Source of the DNA: Agrobacterium rubi TR3 = NBRC 13261
GTDB lineage: Bacteria; Pseudomonadota; Alphaproteobacteria; Rhizobiales; Rhizobiaceae
NCBI RefSeq assembly: GCF_000739935.1
Contig: NZ_BBJU01000013.1
Span: 62,001-126,000, forward strand
Length of the DNA: 64,000 nucleotides
Direction of reading: 5' to 3'
Positions 17,468 to 26,159 of the stretch are shown piece by piece. Every line of letters begins with the position of its first letter. Within the stretch, counting starts at the first letter, position 1. A program made the translations under genes and the position numbers. The notes beneath the pieces were generated by a model. That model saw only the letters and a program-made list of their open reading frames with translations. It had not been told where the DNA came from and did not search any database.

Positions 17468-18751
17468 TTATTGAAGATAGGTTTTCAGCTGCGTTCCGGC
17501 AACCAGAAACCGAGTCGGATCGACCGGTTCGTCGTTCAGGCGCACCTCGTAATGCACATGCGGCCCGGTGGAGCGCCCGGTGCTGCCAGCCTTGCCGATA
17601 ACTTCGCCCAGCGCGACCTTGTCGCCTTCCTTGACGAGAATTTGCGATAGATGACCGTAACGGGTGGTGATGCCCTTGCCATGATCGACTTCGACCATAT
17701 TGCCGTAACCGCCTGAAAATCCGGCGCTTGTCACAGTGCCTGCACCTGTCGTGTGGACCTCTGAGCCAGTCTGGGCGACGAAATCGATACCGGCATGCAA
17801 GGCGAGGCGGCCGAGGAATGGGTCCATACGATTTCCGAATCGGCTGGAAACTTCGCTGCCGGGGGCGGGGTTTCCGAACGGGAGCGAAACGGCGGCACCG
17901 CGGACGGTCTCGAGACGGCTGAGTGCCGTGTCGAGGTTGCTGAGCTGTTCTTCGAAGGTCGCGGCACTTCCCGTCATCGGCTCAACGAAGGGACCGCCGA
18001 TATTTTGGGAGGCTGAGTCGTCGATCTTGATGCCGGTTCTACGGATGATGTCGGCCATGGCGTCGGCCTTGGTTTCCGCGCCCGATGTCAGCGAGGCGAT
18101 TCGGGTCAGTTGTTCGGTTTCGACCTTGCTGAGCGAAGCGATCATCATCGACAGGCTGCGGTCCGACAGTTTCTCGCTTTTGGAGGCGTAGCCGATGCTG
18201 CCCTTGAGGCCGGTCGAGGGGGAGGACAACATGCTATCGATGGCTTTCGAGCCGCCAGAGAGGCTGGCTCTTTTGTCGGGTGAATAGGCGTTGACCGGAT
18301 GTGTCTCATCGACCGTGCCGGAGACGCCTGATTTCTCGGCGCGTTCCAGAAGCTCGCTCATGCGGCCATGGCGGGAGGTGAGGTCTTTTTGTTGCGCCAG
18401 CAGTTTCTCGACTTTACGCTCCACGGCCTGCTGATCGAGCATCTGTTTCGACGTGACGCGGTCCACCTGGGCGCGCAGGGCGGAGATGCGGTCTTCATAT
18501 TCGGTCTGCATGCGGGACTGGCGGGCAATGGTGGCACCAACCAGATCGTCGCGCAAAATGAGATAGGCCGTCGCGCCGATATAGCCGACGCTGAGGAGGC
18601 CCGCGACGCACAGGGCCGTGGCGGCCAGCCATGGCCGAATGGTGAAGTGGCGCACCTTGTCGCCACTTGCGAGAATCAGGACGTGCTGCTGGCGTTTTTT
18701 GCCAAATGCCAGGTTTTTACCCGCTCCCGTCAAAATCCATCCTCCAGCCAT
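17468..18751 (-). CDS. Membrane-anchored M23 (LytM-type) peptidoglycan endopeptidase
   Basis: 427 residues from the ATG at 18751 (MAGGWILTGAG). A single transmembrane helix lies at about 38-60, followed by a periplasmic coiled coil (about 75-135) and a C-terminal M23 domain. The zinc ligands are visible in HAGIDF (HxxxD) and HVHYEV (HxH), so it should be an active endopeptidase rather than a degenerate LytM activator. The coiled coil plus LytM plan matches cell-division or cell-elongation proteins. It stands between the helicase and bcp genes. A weak GTCGG/CCGAC hairpin follows at 17447-17463. Confidence 0.92.
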   Translation of the reverse strand: MAGGWILTGAGKNLAFGKKRQQHVLILASGDKVRHFTIRPWLAATALCVAGLLSVGYIGATAYLILRDDLVGATIARQSRMQTEYEDRISALRAQVDRVTSKQMLDQQAVERKVEKLLAQQKDLTSRHGRMSELLERAEKSGVSGTVDETHPVNAYSPDKRASLSGGSKAIDSMLSSPSTGLKGSIGYASKSEKLSDRSLSMMIASLSKVETEQLTRIASLTSGAETKADAMADIIRRTGIKIDDSASQNIGGPFVEPMTGSAATFEEQLSNLDTALSRLETVRGAAVSLPFGNPAPGSEVSSRFGNRMDPFLGRLALHAGIDFVAQTGSEVHTTGAGTVTSAGFSGGYGNMVEVDHGKGITTRYGHLSQILVKEGDKVALGEVIGKAGSTGRSTGPHVHYEVRLNDEPVDPTRFLVAGTQLKTYLQ

Positions 18752-18819
18752 GTCTCGTTCGGCTGGATGGTAATTTGTTAAGGTTAACGAAGTTTTGACT
18801 TTGGCGGGCCGGAGGCTCC

Positions 18820-19287
18820 TTAGAGCGCTTTGATGGTGTCGAGAACGGCCTGTGCGTGACCGGGAACCTTCACCTTGTTCCAGATTTGCACGATCTTGCC
18901 GTCTGGCGAAACGAGATATGTCGTGCGCTCCACGCCCATGTATTTTTTGCCGTACATGCTTTTTTCTTTCCAAACGCCATAGGCTTCCAGAACCTTGCGC
19001 TCTTCGTCCGATGCCAGCATGACGGACAGCGAATGCTTGGCGGCAAACTTGTCGTGGCTTTTGACCGAGTCGGGGGAGATGCCGATCACGACGGCATTGG
19101 CCGCTTCGAAATCGCCGCCCATGGCGCTGAAGTCGATGGCCTGTGCCGTGCAGCCCGACGTGTCGTCCTTGGGGTAGAAGTAAAGCACCACGGCTTTGCC
19201 CTTGAGGCTGGAGAGTGTGACGTCGCCGCTGCCGTTTCTCGGGAGGGTAAAATCCGGTGCATTATCGCCAATTGCTAAATCTGTCAT
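18820..19287 (-). CDS. bcp: Thioredoxin-dependent peroxiredoxin (Bcp/PrxQ)
   Basis: 155 residues, the standard length. The peroxidatic Cys is in KDDTSGCTAQA (TxxC arrangement, Cys47), where many relatives read TPGCT. No second Cys is found at the usual +5 position; it reads Ala-Gln-Ala-Ile-Asp, so this looks like a 1-Cys variant. It reduces peroxides and hydroperoxides in the cytoplasm. It is divergent from the large AsmA-like gene. Confidence 0.93.
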   Translation of the reverse strand: MTDLAIGDNAPDFTLPRNGSGDVTLSSLKGKAVVLYFYPKDDTSGCTAQAIDFSAMGGDFEAANAVVIGISPDSVKSHDKFAAKHSLSVMLASDEERKVLEAYGVWKEKSMYGKKYMGVERTTYLVSPDGKIVQIWNKVKVPGHAQAVLDTIKAL

Positions 19288-19465
19288 GAGGTGACCTTTC
19301 TTTCGCCGGATTGTTGAGTAAATGGGCCATTATTCGATATATACCGAATAAGCGCTTCGTCCAGTCTTGTGGCGAGTCAGACGGTGTGATTGGTTGACCC
19401 GTCACTCCGAACAGGTCTTGATGGTGATTTCAGGGCCGTGGCAATTCCGGGAGCAGGCACGGCGA

Positions 19466-22400
19466 ATGGCGGAAATTCGTGGCGAAAAGGTAAGCTTCAG
19501 CAAGCGGGACATCCAGCCGCTGCATGCGATGCCGTCTGCCCAGGTCGAAGACCCCATCATCGTTCATTGCCCGGCGCCGCGCTCCATGATGCGGGCTCTC
19601 GTCAAAGTGTTCGTGGCCCTTATCGTTCTCGCCTTCATCTCCATCGGCGGCATCATTCTGTCGATCGAGACCGGGTCCATCGACAATGCGCTTTCGACGC
19701 AGGCCAAGCAGGCGCTCGAACATGCGCTGGGCTCGCGGTACGAAGCCCGCATCGGCTCCACCTCGGTGCGTTTCGCATCCGGTTTCCAGCTGGCGCTTGT
19801 GGCGCAGGATGTCGATATCATCGAGCAGGATACCGGCCAGCATATGAGCCGTGCCCGTGCCATCGGCATGGCGCTCGATCCGCTGGCGCTTCTGACCGGC
19901 CGTGTGTCCGTTGAGAGCATCGAGGCGACCGGCATGGAGCTCGATACCGCCTTGTTGCCGAAGGGCCAGGGCATCGATCTGGCAAAATTGCGCGTGGATG
20001 CAGTGCCGAACTATCTGAACATCGCGTTCAAGGCTCTCGACACTTTCGCCCAGACATTCAAGAGCAGCGGCACGGATGAGATCGATCTCTCCGACATCGC
20101 CATCCGACTGCCGCCGAAACAGGATGGCGAGCCGCGCACCATTGTGTTGCAGGAGCTGTCGCTGGTACCGGATCGGGAAGGCGGCTATTCGCTTGATGGC
20201 AATGTGGCGTTCAACGGTGAGGTTGCTACTCTTGCGCTTGCGGCGAAAGGTGCCGACGGCGGCATCGACAATTTCAGCGCCCGGCTTGATGGGTTCGACA
20301 TCGGACCGCTTCTGGAACAGCACGATCCCGAGGGGTTGATGCACCAGGGCCTGAACGTTAAAGCGGGTCTCAACATTCTTGGCAGCCGTGAGCACGGCGA
20401 CGTGAAGCCATCGCTTTCCGTGTCCGCCGGTATCGGCGACGGCAAGCTCTATATCGGTGGCGATGCGCAGCCGGTGTCGGGCGGCCAGATCAATGCGCGC
20501 TATGACTTCGATAATAACGCTATTGCGGTCGACAACTCCACCTTTACCTTTGGTCAATCGGTTCTGCCGCTTCGTGCAGTGGTCAAAGATAATGCTGAAG
20601 GTTTCGATCTTTCACTAAAACTGGAAGGTGCGAAGGCGGTGGCCGAGGCGGGTGGTGAGCCACCCGTGACATTCGATCTGATGGCCGATGGCACCTTCAA
20701 CAAGACGACACATCGCCTGGATATTCCGGCGCTTTATGTGAAAAGCGCGCTTGGCGATATGGCCGGCTCGCTCAAGGTGCAATTCGGTGTGGGCTCGCCG
20801 GAAATCAGCTTCGGCGGCCAGATCGCGCAGATGGAAGCGACAGCCGTCAAGCAGCTCTGGCCGTTCTGGATGGCACGCAAGGCGCGGCCCTGGGTAATCT
20901 CCAACCTGTACGGTGGGACGATCAAAAACGGATCGATTTCGGTCTTCATACCGCAGGGCAAGATGTGCGGACCCGGTTGTCCGATGGAGCTTTCCGGCGA
21001 CGAATTGCAGATCAAGTTCGATGTCGAAAACACTCGTCTCAACGTGGCAGGCGATATCCCGCCGCTGCGCGATGCCTATGCCCACTTCGAGCTGAAGGGT
21101 GAAAAGATCGACGTCAACATTCTCAAGGCAACTTCGTTCTTCCCGTCGAACCGGACTTTGACGCTCGAAAACAGCACCTTCAAGATACAGTCGGTCTATG
21201 AGAAGCCGTTGATGGCCGATCTCGATCTCAACCTGTCCGGCGCCGCAGATGCGGTTGCCGAGATGGCGACGTTCCGGCCTCTCAATGCCTTGAAGGATTC
21301 GGAATTCAAGCCGGGTGACTTCGCTGGTCAGGTCAAGGCGAATGCCAAGCTGACAATCGGGTTGTTGAACAGTCAGAACCCGCCACCGCCGGTGTGGTCG
21401 GCGCAGCTCGATCTTGATAACGTGGCACTGACCCGGCCGTTTGCCGGTCGCGCTGTGACTGGCGTCACCGGTCCACTGACGATCGATCAGCAGGCGCTGC
21501 GCCTGAAGGGCAAGGGGCGGATCGACGACGTGGCGATGGATATCGATCTGGTCCAGCCGGTTGGGAAAGCCAGCACGGTCGCACGTCAGCTGACGCTCAA
21601 GTCAACGCTGGAATCGACGCAGATCGCCAAGCTTGCGCCGGAACTCAGCAAGGTCATAACCGGAACGACGTTGCTCGAAATCAACGGCAGCGATCCGAAA
21701 CACCAGAGCGTGAAACTCGATCTCTCCAATGCGTCGCTCGTTCTGCCTGGAATAGGCTGGACGAAGGGGCAGGGTATTGCTGCGGCAGCATCATTTACTG
21801 TCGAAGCGGTGGATGGCCGCACCAATGTCAGCAATTTCTCGTTCAAGGGTGACGGCTTCGGTGCCAACGGCGACATGTCTTTCGACAAAAACGGCCTGAT
21901 CTCAGCGAATTTTTCGCGGCTTCAACTGTCGCCGCAAGATAGTGTCGCTGTCACGGTTTCATCGTCGCGCAAAAACTATACCGTCAATGCCAGTGGCAGT
22001 TCCATCGATCTGAGACCCCTCATCGCAAGGCTGCGCAACCCCGCGCCCAATGGCAGCGGTGGTGGTTCCGGCGCCGGTTCTGGTGATGGTGATTTCGGCT
22101 CGTTTTCGATCAAGGCACAGATCGACAAGGTCTATGGCTTCAACAACGAGGTGATGAGCAACGTCAACGCCGATATCAATCTGCGCAACGGCAAACTGCG
22201 CACCGTCGACCTCAAGAGTGTCACCAGTCGCGGACAGGCACTGGTGGCCCAGACGATCAATCGCGGCGATGGCGGGACGATCAACCTGACCACCAGCGAT
22301 GCCGGATCGTTCGTGCGGTTTGCCAACCTCTATTCGCGACTGCGCGGCGGTTTGCTGAATCTGGCCCTGACGACGGCCAATGGCAACGACTGGAGCGGGT

Positions 22401-22867
22401 CGCTCGATATGCGAAATTTTGCCGTCGTCAACGAGGCCAAGCTCCAGGACATCGTCGCCACGCCGACCGGGCAGGATGGCCGCAGCCTCAACACCGCCGT
22501 GCGTCGCAACATCGATGTCAGCTCGGAGAAATTCCAACGTGGATTTGCGCGTCTCGTTTACGTCAACGGCACGCTTGCGCTGGAGAATGGGGTTGTTCGT
22601 GGCGAACAGATCGGCGCCACCTTCCAGGGTATCGTCAAGGATCAGAGCGGCAATATGGACATGACCGGCACCTTCATGCCAGCCTATGGTCTCAACCGCC
22701 TGTTCGGCGAATTGCCCTTTATCGGCATCTTCCTCGGAAACGGCCAGGATCGCGGTCTGCTCGGCATCACCTTCAAGCTGACCGGCCAGACGGATACGCC
22801 GCGTCTTGTCGTCAACCCGCTATCGCTGATCGCGCCCGGTGTGTTCCGCCAAATCTTCGAGTTTTAA
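19466..22867 (+). CDS. Large AsmA/YhdP-like envelope protein
   Basis: 1133 residues from the ATG at 19466 (MAEIRGEKVS), which has a GGGAG about 12 nt upstream; in-frame ATGs at 19367 and 19421 extend it. One transmembrane helix lies at about residues 45-67 (FVALIVLAFISIGGIIL), and the rest is a long beta-rich periplasmic body ending in the AsmA-like C-terminal region with LFGELPFIGIFLG near the end. YhdP, TamB and AsmA proteins are bridge-like lipid transporters between inner and outer membranes; this role is known for the family and only inferred here. It ends 7 nt from the convergent protease gene. Confidence 0.88.
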   Translation: MAEIRGEKVSFSKRDIQPLHAMPSAQVEDPIIVHCPAPRSMMRALVKVFVALIVLAFISIGGIILSIETGSIDNALSTQAKQALEHALGSRYEARIGSTSVRFASGFQLALVAQDVDIIEQDTGQHMSRARAIGMALDPLALLTGRVSVESIEATGMELDTALLPKGQGIDLAKLRVDAVPNYLNIAFKALDTFAQTFKSSGTDEIDLSDIAIRLPPKQDGEPRTIVLQELSLVPDREGGYSLDGNVAFNGEVATLALAAKGADGGIDNFSARLDGFDIGPLLEQHDPEGLMHQGLNVKAGLNILGSREHGDVKPSLSVSAGIGDGKLYIGGDAQPVSGGQINARYDFDNNAIAVDNSTFTFGQSVLPLRAVVKDNAEGFDLSLKLEGAKAVAEAGGEPPVTFDLMADGTFNKTTHRLDIPALYVKSALGDMAGSLKVQFGVGSPEISFGGQIAQMEATAVKQLWPFWMARKARPWVISNLYGGTIKNGSISVFIPQGKMCGPGCPMELSGDELQIKFDVENTRLNVAGDIPPLRDAYAHFELKGEKIDVNILKATSFFPSNRTLTLENSTFKIQSVYEKPLMADLDLNLSGAADAVAEMATFRPLNALKDSEFKPGDFAGQVKANAKLTIGLLNSQNPPPPVWSAQLDLDNVALTRPFAGRAVTGVTGPLTIDQQALRLKGKGRIDDVAMDIDLVQPVGKASTVARQLTLKSTLESTQIAKLAPELSKVITGTTLLEINGSDPKHQSVKLDLSNASLVLPGIGWTKGQGIAAAASFTVEAVDGRTNVSNFSFKGDGFGANGDMSFDKNGLISANFSRLQLSPQDSVAVTVSSSRKNYTVNASGSSIDLRPLIARLRNPAPNGSGGGSGAGSGDGDFGSFSIKAQIDKVYGFNNEVMSNVNADINLRNGKLRTVDLKSVTSRGQALVAQTINRGDGGTINLTTSDAGSFVRFANLYSRLRGGLLNLALTTANGNDWSGSLDMRNFAVVNEAKLQDIVATPTGQDGRSLNTAVRRNIDVSSEKFQRGFARLVYVNGTLALENGVVRGEQIGATFQGIVKDQSGNMDMTGTFMPAYGLNRLFGELPFIGIFLGNGQDRGLLGITFKLTGQTDTPRLVVNPLSLIAPGVFRQIFEF

Positions 22868-22874
22868 ACCAACC

Positions 22875-23582
22875 TCACTGGTCGCGCAGTCTCAACTCGT
22901 CCGTCTGCATTTGAAGCGAGCCAAGGGTGGACAGGAACGTCATGCCGAGGAGGCTTTGGTCGAGCTGGCCGCTTTGCGCCACGAGGCCTTCGACGTTGCG
23001 CCTGACGATCGGGCCGATCGCGAGTTCGCGCAAGCGGACGGGGGCTGCGGATGTGCGGCCATTGGCCGTCATGACCGAGACGGAATAATCCAGATTTTCG
23101 ACATTGATACCGACCGCTTCGGCGTCTTCGCTCGAGAGAACGACGGAACTGGCACCAGTGTCGACAAGCATGTGGATACCGGCACCGTTGACCTGCGCGT
23201 CGGTTTCGAAATGGCCGTTCATGGATTTGTTGATGATGACTTCCTGCTCGCCACCCTGCGTGGTGACGACCACCGCGCGACCCGGGATGAGCCCGGCCAG
23301 CAGCCTGTCTCCCACGCGCTGGAAATCGTAGCGGTAGAGATAGACGGTGACGAGGCTGAGAATGATGACGAGCCAGATGGCCATTTGCCGTAGCGCGGTG
23401 CCGAAGCCACCGCGATTGCCCGCCAATATGCCGACCGACAGAAGGGCTGCAATGGGCGCAAGATACAAGGCGTGCGCAAAGTCATCATTCGCGATGCCGA
23501 ATGTGCGGCCGCTATCGTGGTTGAAGATGAGCAGTGCCAGACCCACGCCCAGTATAAGAAAAACGAAGGTCAGCCTGTTCAT
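22875..23582 (-). CDS. Membrane-anchored retroviral-type aspartic protease (TIGR02281 family)
   Basis: 235 residues from the ATG at 23582. Three hydrophobic helices (about 4-20, 40-55 and 68-84) precede a single-lobe aspartic protease domain with the active-site motif DTGAS at 141-145 and a conserved GIN segment after it. Such proteins act as dimers facing the periplasm; substrates are unknown. It overlaps the upstream DUF1289 gene by 4 nt, so the two are translated together, an association common in alphaproteobacteria. Confidence 0.88.
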   Translation of the reverse strand: MNRLTFVFLILGVGLALLIFNHDSGRTFGIANDDFAHALYLAPIAALLSVGILAGNRGGFGTALRQMAIWLVIILSLVTVYLYRYDFQRVGDRLLAGLIPGRAVVVTTQGGEQEVIINKSMNGHFETDAQVNGAGIHMLVDTGASSVVLSSEDAEAVGINVENLDYSVSVMTANGRTSAAPVRLRELAIGPIVRRNVEGLVAQSGQLDQSLLGMTFLSTLGSLQMQTDELRLRDQ

Positions 23583-23773
23583 ACGGTGTCGGTCTCCCCG
23601 GTGTTCTTTGCGTGCCGCTGAGAGGTGCGCTGCGCAAGTTCGGCCATGATGGCGCTGCGTGCCGCATCCCCATAGCCGGACCAGCCCATTATTTCCTCGA
23701 TGGTACGATAACAGCCCACACACAGGCCATCATCGGGATCGAGCGTACAGATATTGATGCAAGGCGTTTCCAT
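23579..23773 (-). CDS. DUF1289 small cysteine-rich protein
   Basis: 64 residues. Four Cys (5, 9, 18, 21) in the pattern C-x3-C-x8-C-x2-C followed by RTxxEIxGW define DUF1289; they probably bind zinc or an Fe-S centre. The function is unknown. Its stop overlaps the start of the aspartic protease gene, implying joint expression. The short gap of 17 nt to the cobS stop upstream suggests it may belong to the cobS transcript. Confidence 0.9.
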   Translation of the reverse strand: METPCINICTLDPDDGLCVGCYRTIEEIMGWSGYGDAARSAIMAELAQRTSQRHAKNTGETDTV

Positions 23774-23790
23774 CGGTTTATATCTTCACA

Positions 23791-24573
23791 TCAGGCGATC
23801 AGGGCAAGTCCGGCGAGCATCACGATCTCCGTGATCTGCTGGGTGGCTCCAATGGTATCGCCGGTGTGTCCCTTGATTTTGCGGTCGCAATAGCGGTTGA
23901 ACAGATAGGTCGCTACGAGTGGAGCGGCGAGGACGACAGCAAAGGGGAAGGGTGCAAAGTAGTTCATGGCGATCAAACCCGCCAGACCGACGCCGTAGCC
24001 AAGTGCGCGCGATCTCTCCGTCTCACCCGGCTGGCCCGCCGAGGCGGCGACGCCAGTTGGTTTTGCCGGTGCGAGCTTCTGCCAATGCCAGACCAGAGCG
24101 CCACGGCTGAGACATGCGACGGCGATGAGGCTGACGGCAACGCCCAGTGACGATAGCTCTCTCATCAATGCAGCGATGGCCGCCATGCGCAAGGCAAAGG
24201 AGAGGATAAGCGCAATGGCGCCATAGGTGCCGATGCGGCTGTCTTTCATGATTTCCAGTGCGCGTTCTCGTGAACTGCCGCCGCCGAAGCCGTCTGCGGT
24301 GTCGGCAAGCCCGTCCTCGTGCAGGGCCCCTGATATAAAGGTCGCGATGGTGAGCACGATGGCGGCCGACAGGAGCGGGTCAGCGTTGTGGGAGACGAGG
24401 ATTGCAGCAACACAGGCGGAGGGGATGGCGATGAGAATGCCAGCCAGCGGGAAGGCACGCGAGGACTGGGCAATCGAGCGGTGGTCATCTTCGAAGAAAA
24501 TATCATGCACGGGAATGCGGCTGAGAAAGCTCAGCGAGCGCATGATATCCGTCAGATAATCGCCTGTCCGCAC
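23791..24573 (-). CDS. cobS: Adenosylcobinamide-GDP ribazoletransferase (cobalamin synthase)
   Basis: 260 residues from the GTG at 24573 (VRTGDYLTDIMRSLSFLSRIPV); this start is chosen because a strong GGAGG lies 6-8 nt upstream and because it matches the family N-terminus, whereas the longer frame to 24807 would overlap cobT. It is a polytopic inner-membrane enzyme that joins adenosylcobinamide-GDP to alpha-ribazole. The conserved HEDGLADTADGFGGG motif, with metal-binding acidic residues, is intact. It is divergent from cobT, which makes the alpha-ribazole phosphate precursor. Confidence 0.93.
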   Translation of the reverse strand: MRTGDYLTDIMRSLSFLSRIPVHDIFFEDDHRSIAQSSRAFPLAGILIAIPSACVAAILVSHNADPLLSAAIVLTIATFISGALHEDGLADTADGFGGGSSRERALEIMKDSRIGTYGAIALILSFALRMAAIAALMRELSSLGVAVSLIAVACLSRGALVWHWQKLAPAKPTGVAASAGQPGETERSRALGYGVGLAGLIAMNYFAPFPFAVVLAAPLVATYLFNRYCDRKIKGHTGDTIGATQQITEIVMLAGLALIA

Positions 24574-24709
24574 CCGTCCCTCCAGTGCCTGAGGAGGCGC
24601 TGATCGTATTTGAGGTTGTTCCTCTGCGCATCCCCGATTATGAGAAGCGCAACAAAGACCGATTTGCCGGAAAACACAAGCGTCCGGCACGACCAGAAAG
24701 ACCGATATC

Positions 24710-25732
24710 ATGAGCATGAGCGGATTGCCTTTTGATGATTTTCGAACGCTGCTGCGCGATCTGCCAGGGCCTGACACCTTCGCGCTGGTCGCCGCCAAGG
24801 AGCGCAACGCACAATTGACGAAGCCAGCCGGTTCGCTTGGACGTCTGGAAGAAATCGCTATGTGGCTGGCCGCATGGTCCGGCCGCGCGCCTGCGGTGAA
24901 CCGTCCGCTGGTTGCGATCTTTGCCGGAAATCACGGCGTGACCCGCCATGGCGTGACGCCTTACCCGTCATCGGTCACACAGCAGATGGTCGAAAACTTT
25001 GCCGCTGGCGGCGCCGCCATCAACCAGATTTGCGTCACCCACGATTTGGGTCTGAAGATTTTCGATCTGGCGCTGGATTATCCAACCGGCGATATCACCT
25101 GCGAACCGGCGCTGTCCGAGCGAGACTGTGCCGCGACTATGGCGTTCGGCATGGAAGCGATTGCCGGCGGCACCGATCTGCTGTGCATCGGCGAAATGGG
25201 CATTGGCAACACGACGATTGCGGCTGCGATCAATCTGGCGCTCTACGGCGGGACTGCGGAAGAGTGGACGGGACCGGGCACGGGGTCTGAAGGCGATGTC
25301 ATGGCGCGCAAGATCGCGGCCGTCAAAGCGGCGGTGGAGTTCCATAAGGATCATCTGTCCGATCCGCTGGAAATCATGCGCCGTCTGGGTGGTCGCGAAA
25401 TCGCGGCGATGGCCGGTGCCATTCTGGCTGCGCGGGTGGAGAAAATTCCAGTTCTGATCGATGGCTATGTGGCAACGGCTGCGGCAGCGCTGTTGAAGGC
25501 TGCCAATCCGGCAGCACTCGACCATTGCCTGATCGGCCATGTGTCCGGTGAGCCGGGGCATCTGTCGGCCGTCGAGAAGCTTGGCAAGACGCCGCTTCTG
25601 GCGCTCGGCATGCGGTTGGGCGAAGGGACCGGTGCAGCCCTTGCCGCCGGTATCGTCAAATCCGCAGCTGCTTGCCATTCCGGCATGGCGACCTTTGCAG
25701 CCGCGGGTGTCAGTACCCGCACCGACCACTGA
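24710..25732 (+). CDS. cobT: Nicotinate-nucleotide--dimethylbenzimidazole phosphoribosyltransferase
   Basis: 340 residues (MSMSGLPFDDFRTLL); a second ATG two codons in is equally possible. It activates the lower ligand by moving phosphoribose from nicotinate mononucleotide to dimethylbenzimidazole. Family landmarks include AGNHGV near residue 74, EMGIGNTT near 165, the GTGSEGD loop and a C-terminal acidic residue in SAVEKLG. It is divergent from cobS and followed 8 nt later by dgkA. No cobalamin riboswitch was recognised in the 136-nt spacer. Confidence 0.95.
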   Translation: MSMSGLPFDDFRTLLRDLPGPDTFALVAAKERNAQLTKPAGSLGRLEEIAMWLAAWSGRAPAVNRPLVAIFAGNHGVTRHGVTPYPSSVTQQMVENFAAGGAAINQICVTHDLGLKIFDLALDYPTGDITCEPALSERDCAATMAFGMEAIAGGTDLLCIGEMGIGNTTIAAAINLALYGGTAEEWTGPGTGSEGDVMARKIAAVKAAVEFHKDHLSDPLEIMRRLGGREIAAMAGAILAARVEKIPVLIDGYVATAAAALLKAANPAALDHCLIGHVSGEPGHLSAVEKLGKTPLLALGMRLGEGTGAALAAGIVKSAAACHSGMATFAAAGVSTRTDH

Positions 25733-25739
25733 GACGACG

Positions 25740-26159
25740 ATGGACAAACTCAACGGCACGCCGTCACAAAAGCCGGTCTTCGAAAAGGAGACCGGCTTCA
25801 GGCACCTGTTCGCTGCGGCCCGGTATTCGGCTCAGGGGCTGGCACGGCTGTGGAAGGAAGCGGCTTTCCGCCACGAGGTGTTGGCCTTTGGCGCGGGGCT
25901 GGTGCTGCTGGGCGTGATCGGTGCGCCGTTTGCACATTACATGATTTTTTCCGGACTGACGCTGGTGCTGTTTGCGGTGGAAGCGCTTAACACGGCCATC
26001 GAGGAAATCGTGGACCGGGTGTCGCCGGAATTTTCGTCCGCTGCCCGCCACGCCAAGGATCTCGGATCCTTTGCAGTGTTCTGCATGCTGCTCGCCAATG
26101 GTGGCTTTGTGCTCTATTCAGTCATCAGCACGTTTTTCATGTCCATCGTTCTGTTTTAG
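25740..26159 (+). CDS. dgkA: Diacylglycerol kinase DgkA
   Basis: 139 residues from the ATG at 25740. Three transmembrane helices follow an amphipathic N-terminus, and the catalytic signature EALNTAIEEIVDR is present (Glu81, Asn84, Glu88 equivalent to the E. coli Glu69, Asn72, Glu76). It phosphorylates diacylglycerol released when membrane lipids are turned over, for example during glucan or lipid A modification. It lies 8 nt after cobT, so the two are likely co-transcribed. Its last 4 nt overlap the stop of the convergent histidine kinase gene. Confidence 0.93.
   Translation: MDKLNGTPSQKPVFEKETGFRHLFAAARYSAQGLARLWKEAAFRHEVLAFGAGLVLLGVIGAPFAHYMIFSGLTLVLFAVEALNTAIEEIVDRVSPEFSSAARHAKDLGSFAVFCMLLANGGFVLYSVISTFFMSIVLF

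Noticed and set aside
24574..24709. Cobalamin riboswitch between cobS and cobT
   Set aside because: A GGCACTGG string is present near 24585-24595 but no B12-box context or multi-stem fold was recognisable, and this spacer is short (136 nt).
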